DNA from: Bacillota bacterium
GTDB lineage: Bacteria > Bacillota > Bacilli > Bacillales > Cytobacillaceae
Direction of reading: 5' to 3'
Assembly (NCBI GenBank): GCA_030705955.1
Contig: JAUZPL010000001.1
Location: 96,821-160,820 of the forward strand
Length of the DNA stretch: 64,000 nt
Each line of letters starts with the position of its first letter. The stretch's first letter is position 1. Shown here piece by piece: positions 48,796 through 58,818 of the stretch. Both the position numbers and the translations under genes were made by a program. The notes below the pieces were generated by a model. The model was given only the letters and a program-made list of their open reading frames with translations, ran no database searches and was not told where the DNA came from.

Positions 48796-49005
48796 TTTAG
48801 TAGTACATATGCCTTCATTTTCTATAAAAAAAATACCTTTACTGGTATTAATAAAATTTTTATATTTTATTGATAAAAACCTTGGTCGTTTTCTTGCCTT
48901 TCTACTTCCAAAATGGTATTGTAAAGGAGAATTATCCTTGTTTATGAAAAAATCTTGAGCAAGGATAGTAATACAATGTGTTTGGTACACTAGGAGGCAA
49001 CAAAA

Positions 49006-49206
49006 ATGGAAAAAGGTAAAGTAAAATGGTTCAACTCTGAGAAAGGTTTCGGATTCATCGAGCGCGAAGGCGGAGACGATGTATTCGTTCACTTTTCAGC
49101 AATCCAATCTGAAGGTTTCAAAACTTTAGATGAAGGTCAAGAAGTTACTTTCGACGTTGAGCAAGGTGCACGTGGACCTCAAGCAGCAAACGTTCGCAAA
49201 GCTTAA
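49006..49206 (+). CDS. csp: Cold-shock protein (CspB-like)
   Basis: A 66-residue single-domain nucleic-acid chaperone. The RNP motifs KGFGFIE and DVFVHFSAI are intact and the sequence [21 protein letters not shown] is canonical. A perfect ribosome site (TAGGAGGCAAC) precedes the ATG. A leader with the pairing ATCCTTG / CAAGGAT (48930-48967) might form a structured 5' UTR, as is common for csp genes. A terminator follows. Confidence 0.97.
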   Translation: MEKGKVKWFNSEKGFGFIEREGGDDVFVHFSAIQSEGFKTLDEGQEVTFDVEQGARGPQAANVRKA

Positions 49207-49226
49207 TCAAACATTGACTGCTCAAA

Positions 49227-49257
49227 ACAGACTCTGATTTTAGAGTCTGTTTTTTTA
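49227..49257 (+). terminator. Intrinsic terminator after csp
   Basis: A 9-bp stem ACAGACTCT / AGAGTCTGT with loop GATTTT and seven T. Confidence 0.88.
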
Positions 49258-49357
49258 TTTTTTCTTGGAATGGGAATCATGTAACATGGGGCAAATAAAT
49301 ATACGAAGTACCTGGCCTTATTTTAAAATGAAGATACAAAGTGAAAGGAGAGGTATC

Positions 49358-50344
49358 ATGGAAAAACGAAAATTAGGGACACAAGGTTTAGAGGTTTCGA
49401 CTATTGGGTTAGGATGCATGGGCATGTCAGATTTTTATAGTGGACGAGATGATAGAGAATCAATCAACACTATCCACCATGCACTAGATGTAGGGATTAA
49501 TTTTTTTGATACAGCTGATATGTATGGTGTTGGAAAAAACGAAGAGCTAGTAGGAAAAGCATTGAAAGACCAAAGAGATAAGGTTATTATTGCAACAAAG
49601 TTTGGAAATGTTCGTGGGGAGGATGGTGCCTTTCTAGGAATAAATGGACGACCTGAGTACGTAAAAAAGGCTTGTGATGCAAGTCTTAAACGTTTAGGTG
49701 TTGATTATATTGACCTTTATTATCAGCATAGAATAGATCCGAATACTCCCATTGAAGAGACAATAGGAGCAATGGCTGATTTAGTAAAAGAGGGAAAAGT
49801 CCGATTCCTGGGAATTTGCGAGGCTGCGCCAAATACCATTCGAAAAGCGCATCAGGTTCATCCACTATCCGCACTTCAAACAGAATATTCACTTTGGAGT
49901 CGAGATGTTGAAGATGAAATAGTACCAACAGTTCGAGAATTAGGAATAGGGTTTGTCCCTTATAGCCCATTAGGAAGAGGATTTCTGACAGGGCAAATTC
50001 AAAGATTTGAAGATCTTGCCTCGGATGATTACCGTCGACATTCCCCGAGATTTCAAGGAGAAAACTTTGCGAAAAATATTGAGTTAGTTAAAAGAATTGA
50101 AGAAATTGCAAATGAAAAAGGCTGTAAATCATCACAGCTAGCATTGGCATGGTTGCTTTCCCAAGGTGAAGATATTGTTCCAATCCCTGGAACAAAGAGA
50201 AGAAAGTATCTTGAGGAAAATGTGAAGTCCGTTACAATTAGCCTCTCTGGTGATGAACTTGCCCGAATAAATGAGGTAGCTCCAGTAGGGGCAGCGGCTG
50301 GGCTTAGATATCCAGAAGCCGGGATGAAAGGTCTAAATTTATAA
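49358..50344 (+). CDS. Aldo/keto reductase
   Basis: A 328-residue NADPH-dependent aldo/keto reductase of the YakC/IolS-like group. Catalytic tetrad residues are visible: Asp and Tyr in FFDTADMYG, Lys in IIATKFG and His in YYQHRIDP. The C-terminal cofactor region is [18 protein letters not shown] at 49358 follows GTGAAAGGAGAGG; the open frame upstream to 49265 is not conserved. The substrate is unknown. A deacetylase fragment follows in the same frame. Confidence 0.93.
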   Translation: MEKRKLGTQGLEVSTIGLGCMGMSDFYSGRDDRESINTIHHALDVGINFFDTADMYGVGKNEELVGKALKDQRDKVIIATKFGNVRGEDGAFLGINGRPEYVKKACDASLKRLGVDYIDLYYQHRIDPNTPIEETIGAMADLVKEGKVRFLGICEAAPNTIRKAHQVHPLSALQTEYSLWSRDVEDEIVPTVRELGIGFVPYSPLGRGFLTGQIQRFEDLASDDYRRHSPRFQGENFAKNIELVKRIEEIANEKGCKSSQLALAWLLSQGEDIVPIPGTKRRKYLEENVKSVTISLSGDELARINEVAPVGAAAGLRYPEAGMKGLNL

Positions 50345-50461
50345 ATAAACAGCACAAAAAGCCACCACGGAAATGAACTTAAAACAGTTAAAGGGATCCT
50401 AGATTCTTTAACTAAAAAAGGGTATAAATTTGTTACGGTAGATGAATTGCAGAAGATGTAA
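50345..50461 (+). pseudogene. C-terminal remnant of a polysaccharide deacetylase
   Basis: Thirty-eight codons directly after the aldo/keto reductase stop, in the same frame, read ...HHGNELKTVKGILDSL..KGYKFVTVDELQKM then TAA. The pattern G-N-x-x-K-T-V...L-K-K-K-G-Y-x-F-V-T-V-x-E-L is the usual C-terminus of NodB-type deacetylases. There is no start codon with a ribosome site and no NodB core, so a deletion has removed the rest. Confidence 0.6.
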
Positions 50462-50473
50462 GATTTTTAACGT

Positions 50474-50532
50474 AAAAAGAGGAACAACCTAAAAACCTGT
50501 TTAATACAGGTTTTTGGTTGCCCTCTTTTTTA
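50474..50532. terminator. Bidirectional terminator
   Basis: Nested stem: outer AAAAAGAGG / CCTCTTTTT, inner AAAAACCTG / CAGGTTTTT. It lies between the aldo/keto reductase side (+) and the convergent S53 peptidase gene (-). Confidence 0.8.
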
Positions 50533-50535
50533 AAA

Positions 50536-52458
50536 TTATTTTTTAAACTTTTCAGCTAAGGCAGCAATATCTGGTGTACCAAGCCCTGTTGCTTGGTTAA
50601 AGACAGTGCCTGGAGTTCCAGTATAAAAACCATTATCGTTTGTATCACCAGCAGTATTTAACGGATGCAATGGTGAATCAGTTTGCTGTGCATAACGATA
50701 AATCTGAGGATTCCAGAATCCTACCTGTGTATGGTCAGCACTGTTAATTAATGCGGAAAGGCCGCATAATTGTGGGGAAACAAATGAAGTTCCTCCATAT
50801 ACAGCATATCCAGAATTGGTGCCTGGGGCATTTGGATCACTAAACCAAACTTTATAGCCAGTATAAGGATCTGCATTCATTGACAGGTCAGGCATATTTC
50901 GTCCAGAACTATTTCCAGTAACAATGGAAGGTGATGCATCCCTTGTTAGGGAAGATTGATCAGCATTTTCTGTCCATTGCTTCACGCCTGTGTATGTGTT
51001 TATTCCAGGTACTCCTCGTTGATAATCAGGGGTATCAAAGAATTGACTGAATCCTCCCCCTCCACCAACTAGATATCTGCCCCAACTAGTAGGGGTGTTC
51101 AATCCGCGTGCATCAAAGTATTTGTAAAGGTAATCCCATCCCCATGCGCGTTCAGCATTGTTCGTTACATCCATATTGTATTTATCTGAATGGAAGTGGA
51201 ATGGCAATGTGGTTCCACCCGCTGCAGTAATATATGGACTATCTGCAGGATTATCTACTGAAAGGGAGGTTGCGTTCGCAATTCCAGAATTCAGACCAAA
51301 TTGCCTTGCAGCGTCATAAGCTCCTTCATCACCAGCAGCAGCAAACATGGAGACCCCTTGTGCTGCAGCTTGCATATACAGTTGATTAAACACTTCTGCA
51401 TATTGTGGTGTTTCAAGCTTTTGCTGAACAAAGAAATCAATTGCTGGTTCACTTTCTCCCCAGCTTACAGAAATTTGTTGTGCTTTGTTTTCATTGATTG
51501 CCTGTGCGAATGCATCGGCAAAACCAGTGTCGGTATTTGGCCCGACATAGACATTTATGTTTGCCTGTGGAGCCAGTGCACCTGACTGCTCTACATCAAG
51601 TGTTGTCTCGTCATAACCGTCCCAGCCAGAACCGCCATCAACATTTGTTTTAGTAATACGGTTCTGTTTAACAGATATTCCGGCATTGTTCCAGAATTGG
51701 TAGGCATCTTCTGAATTAAAATCTGCAAGTGTTACAATTCCAATCGTTTGTCCTTCCCCAGTGGCTCCTTTATCATAGAGCGGTCCTACATTATACTGCT
51801 TAATTAAATCCTGAGGCATTAGACTAAGCGGTCCCGTTGGATTTGTTCCATTTTCAGTTAAAGATACTGGCTGCTTTACAGCATTTGAGGTGAAATTGGA
51901 GTAGTCAGTTAATCCTAAAATGCAAAGGATATCCTCTCCAAAACTAGCAGGTACCTTTAAAACATCCTTTGTTCCATGAAAAATCTTCCCGTTATACTTT
52001 TCTTGCACTAGTTTAATAGAAAATGCCTTATTAAACTGATCCGCCGTTCCGTTTGCTGTAATGATTAAATTATTTGGATATACTTTTGATTGGATACCAA
52101 ATGAACTTAAATATGTAGTCGCTTGTTGGACTAATTTTGGATTCGCACCATAGATTTGGCTGAATTGATCAACAGAAAGGTAAGTACGATAATTTTTGTT
52201 TCCTGGAGTTGTCGTATCACTAATGAAATGAGTAAGATTATTCTTATTATTAATTTTCATAACAATGTCAATCGTGACAGGCGTATCCCCAGGTAAATCC
52301 CCAAATACACTTGCATTTTGTATGACTTGCGGATTTTCCCCTTGTGGTACAACCACTTTTTGAGGACTATCTGCATTTGTCATCGAAGGTAATCCAGTTA
52401 AAAGCATCATGGCACTTAAGGTTGTGACAGCTGAAATCTTTTTCCAAATTTTCTTCAT
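50536..52458 (-). CDS. Secreted S53 serine-carboxyl peptidase (kumamolisin-like)
   Basis: A 640-residue pre-pro-protease of the sedolisin family, usually acid-active. It has a signal peptide (KKIWKKISAVTTLSAMMLLTGLPS), a Pro-kumamolisin activation domain (residues ~35-180) and the catalytic domain. Catalytic Glu284 and Asp288 sit in DETTLDVE, oxyanion Asp377 in AAGDEGAYD and nucleophile Ser558 in GGTSFVSP. The calcium site lies near the C-terminus (TPGTVFNQATGLGTPD). The start at 52458 was chosen because GAAGAGGTG then sits 6 nt upstream. It is monocistronic. Confidence 0.94.
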   Translation of the reverse strand: MKKIWKKISAVTTLSAMMLLTGLPSMTNADSPQKVVVPQGENPQVIQNASVFGDLPGDTPVTIDIVMKINNKNNLTHFISDTTTPGNKNYRTYLSVDQFSQIYGANPKLVQQATTYLSSFGIQSKVYPNNLIITANGTADQFNKAFSIKLVQEKYNGKIFHGTKDVLKVPASFGEDILCILGLTDYSNFTSNAVKQPVSLTENGTNPTGPLSLMPQDLIKQYNVGPLYDKGATGEGQTIGIVTLADFNSEDAYQFWNNAGISVKQNRITKTNVDGGSGWDGYDETTLDVEQSGALAPQANINVYVGPNTDTGFADAFAQAINENKAQQISVSWGESEPAIDFFVQQKLETPQYAEVFNQLYMQAAAQGVSMFAAAGDEGAYDAARQFGLNSGIANATSLSVDNPADSPYITAAGGTTLPFHFHSDKYNMDVTNNAERAWGWDYLYKYFDARGLNTPTSWGRYLVGGGGGFSQFFDTPDYQRGVPGINTYTGVKQWTENADQSSLTRDASPSIVTGNSSGRNMPDLSMNADPYTGYKVWFSDPNAPGTNSGYAVYGGTSFVSPQLCGLSALINSADHTQVGFWNPQIYRYAQQTDSPLHPLNTAGDTNDNGFYTGTPGTVFNQATGLGTPDIAALAEKFKK

Positions 52459-52777
52459 CCCATTCACCTCTTCCATTTAAAATAATCTTTTGTGTTACGA
52501 ATAAATTATGGGGCAGAAGTAAGGATGAGACAATGAATAGATTTCTGACTGTTCCGACAATTTGCGTAATTATTAAGTTGTAAAAATAGTAATTTAATTT
52601 TTATTGTAGGTAAAAAGATGTTTTAATTGGATAAAAAATACAAAAAAATGATTTTAAAGACGGATATTTTAACATTGTTGCTTTTCTGAAAATGTCGAAT
52701 ATAATCAATTTATTTGTAAACATATTGGTGAACGTGAGTTAAAATTGAAGTTAGAGGGTTATGATGGAGGAATTTAG
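52459..52777. other. Divergent intergenic region, no gene
   Basis: About 320 bp of AT-rich DNA between the S53 gene (-) and the broken methyltransferase (+). It must hold both promoters; I could not assign clear -35/-10 pairs. No coding sequence was seen. Confidence 0.5.
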
Positions 52778-53611
52778 ATGATTGAAAAGATGATTGAGTC
52801 TATGCAGCTTGAACAACCTGCAGCACAAATACAAAGAATACAAACAGATCACCGTTTGAAATTGCTTCAATTTTGGGAAATTCCTAAAGGAGCAAAAATA
52901 TTGGAGATTGGCTGCGGTCAGGGAGATACAACAGCGGCCTTAGCGTATACAGTAGGTAATAGTGGATATGTCCATGGTGTTGATATTGCTCCGGAAGACT
53001 ATGGGGCTCCGATGACGCTAGGGGAAGCACGTCAAAAGCTATTAGCTTCCAGTATAGGCCATTATATTAAAATGGACTTTTAGTTTGATATCTTAACAGA
53101 TACAGATTCTTTTAAAAATAATTCCTTTGATTATATTGTTTTATCGCATTGTTCTTGGTATTTTTCATCTTACACTGAATTGGTGATGATCTTGAAGAGG
53201 GCAAGAGAATTAGGAATGAAACTTTGTTTCGCAGAATGGAATACAAACGTGATGTTTCCAGAACAACTTGCCCACTATAAAGCGATTATGATTCAAGCAT
53301 TTTGTGAAAGCTTTAAATCAAACAGTACTTCTAATGTCAGGACAATTTTCACGATAAATGATATTAAAAAGGCAATGTCTGACGCAGGTTGGAAAATCGA
53401 AAAGGATACTGAAATCTATTCTCCAGATTTACAAGATTGCTTTTGGGAGGTAAGCATGACTAGGAATCTGTATCCTAAAGAAATAGAAAATAGTGCTAAA
53501 ATGCCTGTAAAGATGAAGGAACTGCTGCTTTCTCAACTTGCTGAACTACCTTTAACTAATAAAAATGCTGGAATCAAACCGTTGTCAGCATATGTAGTGT
53601 TAGCGGAATAA
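52778..53611 (+). pseudogene. SAM-dependent methyltransferase with in-frame TAG
   Basis: Two open stretches (52778-53080 and 53084-53611) lie in the same frame, separated only by TAG at 53081-53083. Read through, they form one ~277-residue class I methyltransferase: motif I is ILEIGCGQGDTTAAL, followed by VHGVDIAPEDYGAP and, after the stop, NSFDYIVLSHCSWYF (motif IV). No frameshift or deletion is seen, so the lesion is a single nonsense change. ATG after TGGAGGAAT. The methyl acceptor is unknown. Confidence 0.85.
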
Positions 53612-53686
53612 ACTTTTAAAACCATTTAACACGGTAATGTCTATAAAAGTGTTGAAAAGGGTAATGAAAAACATTGATAATTTTTT

Positions 53687-54433
53687 TTAAAAGAAACTCC
53701 ATAACTGTTTCAAAACTAACCATAAAGTCATGATGAAAAATATAGGCTTTACAAATTTACTTCCTTTTGTTACGGCCACTTTTGTTCCTACTTTTGCACC
53801 TATAATTCCTGAAAGAGCCATAATAAGTCCATATTGATAATGAACAAAACCAAATTTAATAAATACGATTAGAGCAACGATGTTACTAGTCGTATTTAAA
53901 ATTTTAGCATTTGCCTGAGCACTTACAAAATTAACTCCCGTAAACAAAAACACAAACAGTAAAAAAGATCCCGTTCCAGGACCAAAGAAACCGTCATAGA
54001 AACCAATAACAGTGCTCATGATGATCAAATAGGAAAGCAACCCGGCTGTAAGTGGTTTAGGATTTTCAAATTTTCCAAGATCCTTTTTTAGTAATGTGTA
54101 GATTAAGACAAATATCAAAAGAACAATGATAATGGGCTTTAACCATTCATTTGGCAATAATCGTACTGTAATAACGCCGAAGGCTGCCCCTAAAATGACA
54201 AATGGGATAATTTTTTTAATTAGTTTTACATTGACCTTACCGGATCGAATGTACTCATAGGAACTCATTACAGATGCAATGGAACCTTGTAATTTATTCG
54301 TTCCTAATACCATTTGTGGTGACAAACCGACTGATAATAAAGCTGGTACTGAAATTAATCCACCGCCACCAGCAATGGAATCAACAAAAGCTGTAATAAA
54401 TCCGATAAATAGCAAAAATAGAATATGTTCCAC
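53687..54433 (-). CDS. TauE/SafE family membrane permease
   Basis: A 248-residue integral membrane protein with about seven to eight hydrophobic segments, of the sulfite/organosulfonate exporter TauE/SafE (DUF81) family. Repeated family motifs are visible: AFVDSIAGGGGLISVPALLS near the N-terminus and GFYDGFFGPGTGSFLLF in the second half. GTG start with AAGAGGC upstream. The substrate cannot be told from sequence. The gene faces the broken methyltransferase tail to tail. Confidence 0.92.
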   Translation of the reverse strand: MEHILFLLFIGFITAFVDSIAGGGGLISVPALLSVGLSPQMVLGTNKLQGSIASVMSSYEYIRSGKVNVKLIKKIIPFVILGAAFGVITVRLLPNEWLKPIIIVLLIFVLIYTLLKKDLGKFENPKPLTAGLLSYLIIMSTVIGFYDGFFGPGTGSFLLFVFLFTGVNFVSAQANAKILNTTSNIVALIVFIKFGFVHYQYGLIMALSGIIGAKVGTKVAVTKGSKFVKPIFFIMTLWLVLKQLWSFF

Positions 54434-54512
54434 TGTATATGCCTCTTTTGACAGAATTATATTGCTATAGAATAAAATACAATAAATTTAGCCATTAATA
54501 AATAGAAAAGTT

Positions 54513-54739
54513 TTAAATCATTGCTTTTTTATCACGAGAATCCAACATTGAAAATAACTTTTCTAATAAAGCAAAAGGCTTTTTCCTAAAATGGAAAAAA
54601 GAATCTCCATTTGATTTTATTCAATTATTAAATTTTCTGCTCCCTTGTCCATATTTTCATGATTTTGTGCTTTTCGTGAAAAAAATGAGGGAGTTGTCTG
54701 ATGAGGAATTTCTTTATCATTTGTTTGGAGAATCTAGCT
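54513..54739 (+). pseudogene. Gene remnant of unknown family
   Basis: An open stretch after a TAA has protein-like composition and no start with a ribosome site. It reads ...SPFDFIQLLNFLLPCPYF, then HDFVLFVKKMRELSDEEFLYHLFGESS, then TAA. The second half resembles the C-terminal helical part of some Bacillus HTH regulators, but I cannot name the family. Probably the tail of a truncated gene. Confidence 0.35.
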
Positions 54740-54787
54740 AAAAAATATGCTGCTTTGGACACTTACTGATAGAGGAACATATGTTAT

Positions 54788-54907
54788 ATGGTTCAAGGAA
54801 AAATTAATCAGTCATTGGATCAAACTAGAGATCACTACGTGAAGATGGTGAAGTACCAAAACAGGTTGTTAGAAATTAATTACTTTAAAATGGGAACCAA
54901 GGTTTAA
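54788..54907 (+). pseudogene. Short orphan ORF or remnant (39 codons)
   Basis: ATG to TAA, encoding a charged helical peptide with the stretch DQTRDHYVKMVKYQNRLLEI. There is no good ribosome site, and a hairpin begins inside its end. Either a remnant or a small unknown gene. Confidence 0.25.
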
Positions 54908-54927
54908 TGTACCTTGGTTCCTATTTC
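54893..54927. terminator. Hairpin/terminator in the decayed region
   Basis: A perfect 11-bp stem GGAACCAAGGT / ACCTTGGTTCC with loop TTAATGT and a poor T tract. The remaining ~210 bp to the next gene is AT-rich with no gene seen. Confidence 0.6.
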
Positions 54928-55141
54928 TATGGATTCAAAAAATATTTTTAGAGTCCAATTTACATATTTCGACTATTAGTCTACAATTTTATTAGAGTTA
55001 GTACTACTTTAAAATAAATACAAACAACATGGAAATAAAGGTTTGAAATTGTATGTTTTGTCAGTATGTAAAAATTTGATTAGAACTAAGGAAAGTTGAA
55101 TCCAATACTTCTTTTTTTGCGAAATAGGAGGATTTGTCCAT

Positions 55142-56776
55142 TTGAATATAAAACTTCGCACTTATATTGCTATCATATTTGCAGCCGTTATTTTTAGTTT
55201 AACTACCATCCTGACGATTAGCATTGGGAATCATTCTAGTCAAAAAGTAAAGAGTGAAATTGGTGATACCTTATCTACAGTTTCCTATCAGATGGCAGAT
55301 AAGCTTGATTTTTTTATGTGGTCCCGTGTTGGCGAAATGGATATATTAAGTCAACTAAAGGATATAAAAAATCCGAATGATAAAACAGAGGTTCAAAAGC
55401 TTTTAGACCAGCTGCAAAACAGCTTCCCAGCCTTTACATGGGTTGGTTTAACGGATGTACATGGAAAAGTTCTGGTAGGTACTAATAAGATCCTGGCAGG
55501 AGTGGATATTTCTAATCGCCCTGTTTTTCAGCAAGGAATAAAAGGAAGCTTTATTGGAGATGTGCATAATGCTGTTCTTTTGGCAAAGCTATTTCCACAG
55601 AAAAATGGTGAGCCACTACAGTTTGTTGACATCAGTAAAGCTATTGTCGGTGAAAACGGAAAATTGATAGGTGTATTAGCTGCCCATCTAAGCTGGGAAT
55701 GGTCATCACAAGTACAAAAAGATATTATAAAACCTATAAAGAATGATATAAAAGGTGCAGAAATCTTTGTGGTAAGCAAAAAGAATAATACAGTCATACT
55801 TGGGCCGAGGAAGATGGTCGGGAAGCCCCTGAAATTAAAGAGCATACAGCTTGCCCGAAAAGGACAAAATCATTGGTTATTAGAAACATGGCCAGATGGT
55901 AAGAAATATATGACCGGATATGCCTATGGTAACGGCTACCTCGACTATCCAGGATTAAGCTGGGCAACGTTAGTTAGAATTCCAGAGGAGACGGCGCTTT
56001 CTCCTGTAAAGGCATTACAAAGATCAATCCTGATTACTGGTGTCATTTCCGCCCTTATTTTTGCAGTGATTGGATGGTTTGTGGCTGGATTCATAACAAA
56101 CCCATTACAGCAAATATCCAACACAGCCAACCGGCTTCTGGCAGGTGAAAAAGTAGAAATTCCGTTTTACAAGGGAATTAAGGACATAGAAATCCTTTCG
56201 TTATCACTTCGAGAACTAGTAGATTCCCTTGTTCGTACGGTTTCGGACCTTGGAAAAATGGAGAATCTTGCCCATCACGACACATTGACAGGACTCCTTA
56301 ATCGTATTGCTTTAGACGAATATTTGGAAAGGTCCATGAAAAAAGCAACAGATTTAGGCAGATCACTTACATTTTTATATCTTGACCTGGATGGCTTTAA
56401 ACAGGTGAATGATCTATATGGCCACCATATTGGTGATATGCTGTTGCAGGAAACAGCAAATAGATTAAAAAGCTGTATCCAAGGCGACGAAGGAGCATTC
56501 CGTATTGGTGGGGATGAGTTTCTAGTAGTATTGAATACTTCTTCTGAGGACCCTCAACTAAGAGCTAAGGCTGTAGGAGAAATGATTATTAACAGCCTCA
56601 ATCAGCCATTTAATCTTAAAAATAACCAAATTGAAGTGGGATGCAGCGTCGGCGGAGCAGTCTGGCCGCAGGATGATGCAGAACCAATTGCTGTTAAGCG
56701 TTACGCAGATGAAGCATTATATGTATCTAAACGAACTGGGAAAAACAAAGTGAGTTTTCATAAACTAAATAAATAA
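55142..56776 (+). CDS. Membrane diguanylate cyclase: Cache–HAMP–GGDEF
   Basis: A 544-residue sensor that should make cyclic di-GMP. It has an N-terminal membrane helix (YIAIIFAAVIFSLTTILTI), an extracellular double-Cache region (~35-290) with VGLTDVHGKVLVGTNKIL, a second membrane helix (SILITGVISALIFAVIGWFVAG), HAMP (~315-365) and GGDEF (~375-540). The active site is RIGGDEFLV with DLDGFKQVNDLYGHHIGD. The inhibitory I-site RxxD is absent (the region reads SCIQGDEGAF). TTG start after ATAGGAGGATT. Monocistronic. Confidence 0.94.
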   Translation: MNIKLRTYIAIIFAAVIFSLTTILTISIGNHSSQKVKSEIGDTLSTVSYQMADKLDFFMWSRVGEMDILSQLKDIKNPNDKTEVQKLLDQLQNSFPAFTWVGLTDVHGKVLVGTNKILAGVDISNRPVFQQGIKGSFIGDVHNAVLLAKLFPQKNGEPLQFVDISKAIVGENGKLIGVLAAHLSWEWSSQVQKDIIKPIKNDIKGAEIFVVSKKNNTVILGPRKMVGKPLKLKSIQLARKGQNHWLLETWPDGKKYMTGYAYGNGYLDYPGLSWATLVRIPEETALSPVKALQRSILITGVISALIFAVIGWFVAGFITNPLQQISNTANRLLAGEKVEIPFYKGIKDIEILSLSLRELVDSLVRTVSDLGKMENLAHHDTLTGLLNRIALDEYLERSMKKATDLGRSLTFLYLDLDGFKQVNDLYGHHIGDMLLQETANRLKSCIQGDEGAFRIGGDEFLVVLNTSSEDPQLRAKAVGEMIINSLNQPFNLKNNQIEVGCSVGGAVWPQDDAEPIAVKRYADEALYVSKRTGKNKVSFHKLNK

Positions 56777-56976
56777 GTCGTTTTTTACAAAAAAATTCTT
56801 TTTTTAAGGGAAGTTCACTAAAACACTAAGTGGGCTTTTTTTAATTTTTCAACAATGGATAAAATGTCACTTAAATACTCCCATTCTTTTTTTTGGAAAA
56901 AATAAGAAAATAATAAACTAACATGTTAAAATAGAAAGTACGATATTTAAAATTTAATAGATGGGAGTATTTATGA

Positions 56977-58659
56977 ATGAAATCAATCATAGTGAAAGTA
57001 GGTCTATTGACTTGTTTCGTATTCCTAGGCTGCTCCTTTAAAGAAGCTTTCGCAGATATGACAATGTCATGGCCTTCTAAATGCTCATCATATGGTGAAG
57101 TTATACCCAACCAAAATCCCTCTCCTCAGCACATGAACTGTTTACTAACGAACGCTGCATTAGAAGCTAAGATTCCTCCAGAAGTTGTAAAAGCGGTTGC
57201 CTCAAAAGAAAGCGGTTGGAGACAATTTGACCAAAATGGTCAACCTGTTGTTACCCAAGACAGTGGAATAGGCATTATGCAAATTACAAATCAATCAAAC
57301 TATGATCAACAAAGGTTAAAAGAAGATATTTACTACAATATCCAGGCAGGTGTAGAAACCCTTGTCAGCATGTATAACCGGATAGATTTACCCAAAATAA
57401 AAGATGTTGGATCAGATGTAATAGAAAATTGGTATTTCCCGGTTATGGCTTATAATGGTACGAAGCCTGTAAACAGTCCTCTATTTCAGACTGATGGTAG
57501 TAAAAATACAAATGCTTATCAAGAAAAAGTATTTGCTCTTCTTGAACAAGATAGTTTCTTACAGGATACTAAATTAGGGCTGTACCCTTTTAATACAGTC
57601 GACTTTGAATATCAAACCGGTAGTAACGAAAATATTGTATTCAAGAAAATGGAATATACATTAACCGACCAAATGCATGCCTCCAACTATTTTTTTCAAA
57701 CAGGAGATAAAGTGTCTGTAACGACTGATGGTGTAAAATTAAGGTCACAACCGAGTAGTACTTCTTCAATTTTAAAAATATTAGGTAAAAATACCGGTTT
57801 GATTATTGATGGAGATTTTAAATATGACCAAACCTTAGGCAGTATAAATCAATTTGTTTGGTATCCAGTTAAAACGGAAGATCAAAAATTAGCAGGATAT
57901 ATATCTTCCGCTTATATTACTAAAAAATTAGATTTACCTTCAGTCAACCCTTTAGATGATAATGATTTATTTCTAACTGGTAAAGCTCCTGCGAATGTTA
58001 AGATACAAATCATGAAAGGAACAACGCTGATAGGTAGTACAGTGGCTGATGCAAACGGATTCTTTAAAGCGGGTATTCCTATTCAAAAGGCAGGAACACA
58101 ACTGTCTGTAGCATATAAGGATAATCTAAATGCTTTAAGCCCATCTTCAACCATAACAGCAGCAGATAAAACAGCACCATTAGCCCCAATCGTGAACACT
58201 GTAACAAATAAATCTACAATAATATCTGGTAAAACAGAAGTGAATGCAATGGTGACCGTGGCAATTGCTGGGAAAACCTACACTGCTAAAGCAGACAGGT
58301 ATGGAAACTATAAAATAGGAATTCAAGTACAAAACACGGGAACCACTATTTCAATAATCGCAAAAGATGGGGCTGGAAATGTAAGTCAAGTAAGGAAAAC
58401 TACTATAGTAAGAGAAGCTCCAAATGTTCCAACTGTGAACGCTGTAAATACCAAGACGACAGCAGTAACAGGGAAAACAGAGAAGAATGCAAACGTAGTA
58501 ATAACAATAGGAAAGAAAATATACACGGCAAAAGCAAATGCTAATGGGGATTATAAAGTGCTCATACCAAAGCAGCGAGCAGGAACAAAAATATATGTAA
58601 TAGCAAAAGATGCCAGGGGAAAAGTAAGCGCAATAAGAACTGTTAGTGTGTTAAAATGA
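56977..58659 (+). CDS. Secreted lytic transglycosylase with SH3 and Ig-like repeats
   Basis: A 560-residue wall enzyme. The signal peptide (IIVKVGLLTCFVFLGC...AFA) could be a lipoprotein type (FLGC) or cleaved after AFA. An SLT domain follows with the catalytic Glu78 in ASKESGW and GIGIMQITN, then a bacterial SH3 domain (~245-325: VSVTTDGVKLRSQPSSTSSIL). Last come three Ig-like/Big modules (~335-560), the last two near repeats around G-K-T-E-x-N-A and Y-T-A-K-A. It should cleave or remodel peptidoglycan. Start ATG after GATGGGAG. Confidence 0.88.
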   Translation: MKSIIVKVGLLTCFVFLGCSFKEAFADMTMSWPSKCSSYGEVIPNQNPSPQHMNCLLTNAALEAKIPPEVVKAVASKESGWRQFDQNGQPVVTQDSGIGIMQITNQSNYDQQRLKEDIYYNIQAGVETLVSMYNRIDLPKIKDVGSDVIENWYFPVMAYNGTKPVNSPLFQTDGSKNTNAYQEKVFALLEQDSFLQDTKLGLYPFNTVDFEYQTGSNENIVFKKMEYTLTDQMHASNYFFQTGDKVSVTTDGVKLRSQPSSTSSILKILGKNTGLIIDGDFKYDQTLGSINQFVWYPVKTEDQKLAGYISSAYITKKLDLPSVNPLDDNDLFLTGKAPANVKIQIMKGTTLIGSTVADANGFFKAGIPIQKAGTQLSVAYKDNLNALSPSSTITAADKTAPLAPIVNTVTNKSTIISGKTEVNAMVTVAIAGKTYTAKADRYGNYKIGIQVQNTGTTISIIAKDGAGNVSQVRKTTIVREAPNVPTVNAVNTKTTAVTGKTEKNANVVITIGKKIYTAKANANGDYKVLIPKQRAGTKIYVIAKDARGKVSAIRTVSVLK

Positions 58660-58759
58660 GTCAATTAAGAGGCAATCAATAGGCCTAAAAAAAATAAAAA
58701 CCCTTGATTCATCTAACGGGTTCCGTTACCTATCGCAAACATTAAAAATGTGAATTAAA

Positions 58760-58800
58760 ATGAGTGTCAAATTGTATATCAATTTGACACTCATTTTTTA
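58760..58800. terminator. Terminator after the transglycosylase
   Basis: A 15-bp perfect stem ATGAGTGTCAAATTG / CAATTTGACACTCAT with loop TATAT, followed by T. It is symmetric and could act on both strands. Confidence 0.8.
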
Positions 58801-58818
58801 TTGGTATTTTGTGTAAAA

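Noticed and set aside
53180..53611. Second half of the methyltransferase as a separate gene
   Set aside because: It is in the same frame as the first half, lacks a ribosome site and lacks the SAM-binding motif, so one broken gene is the better reading.
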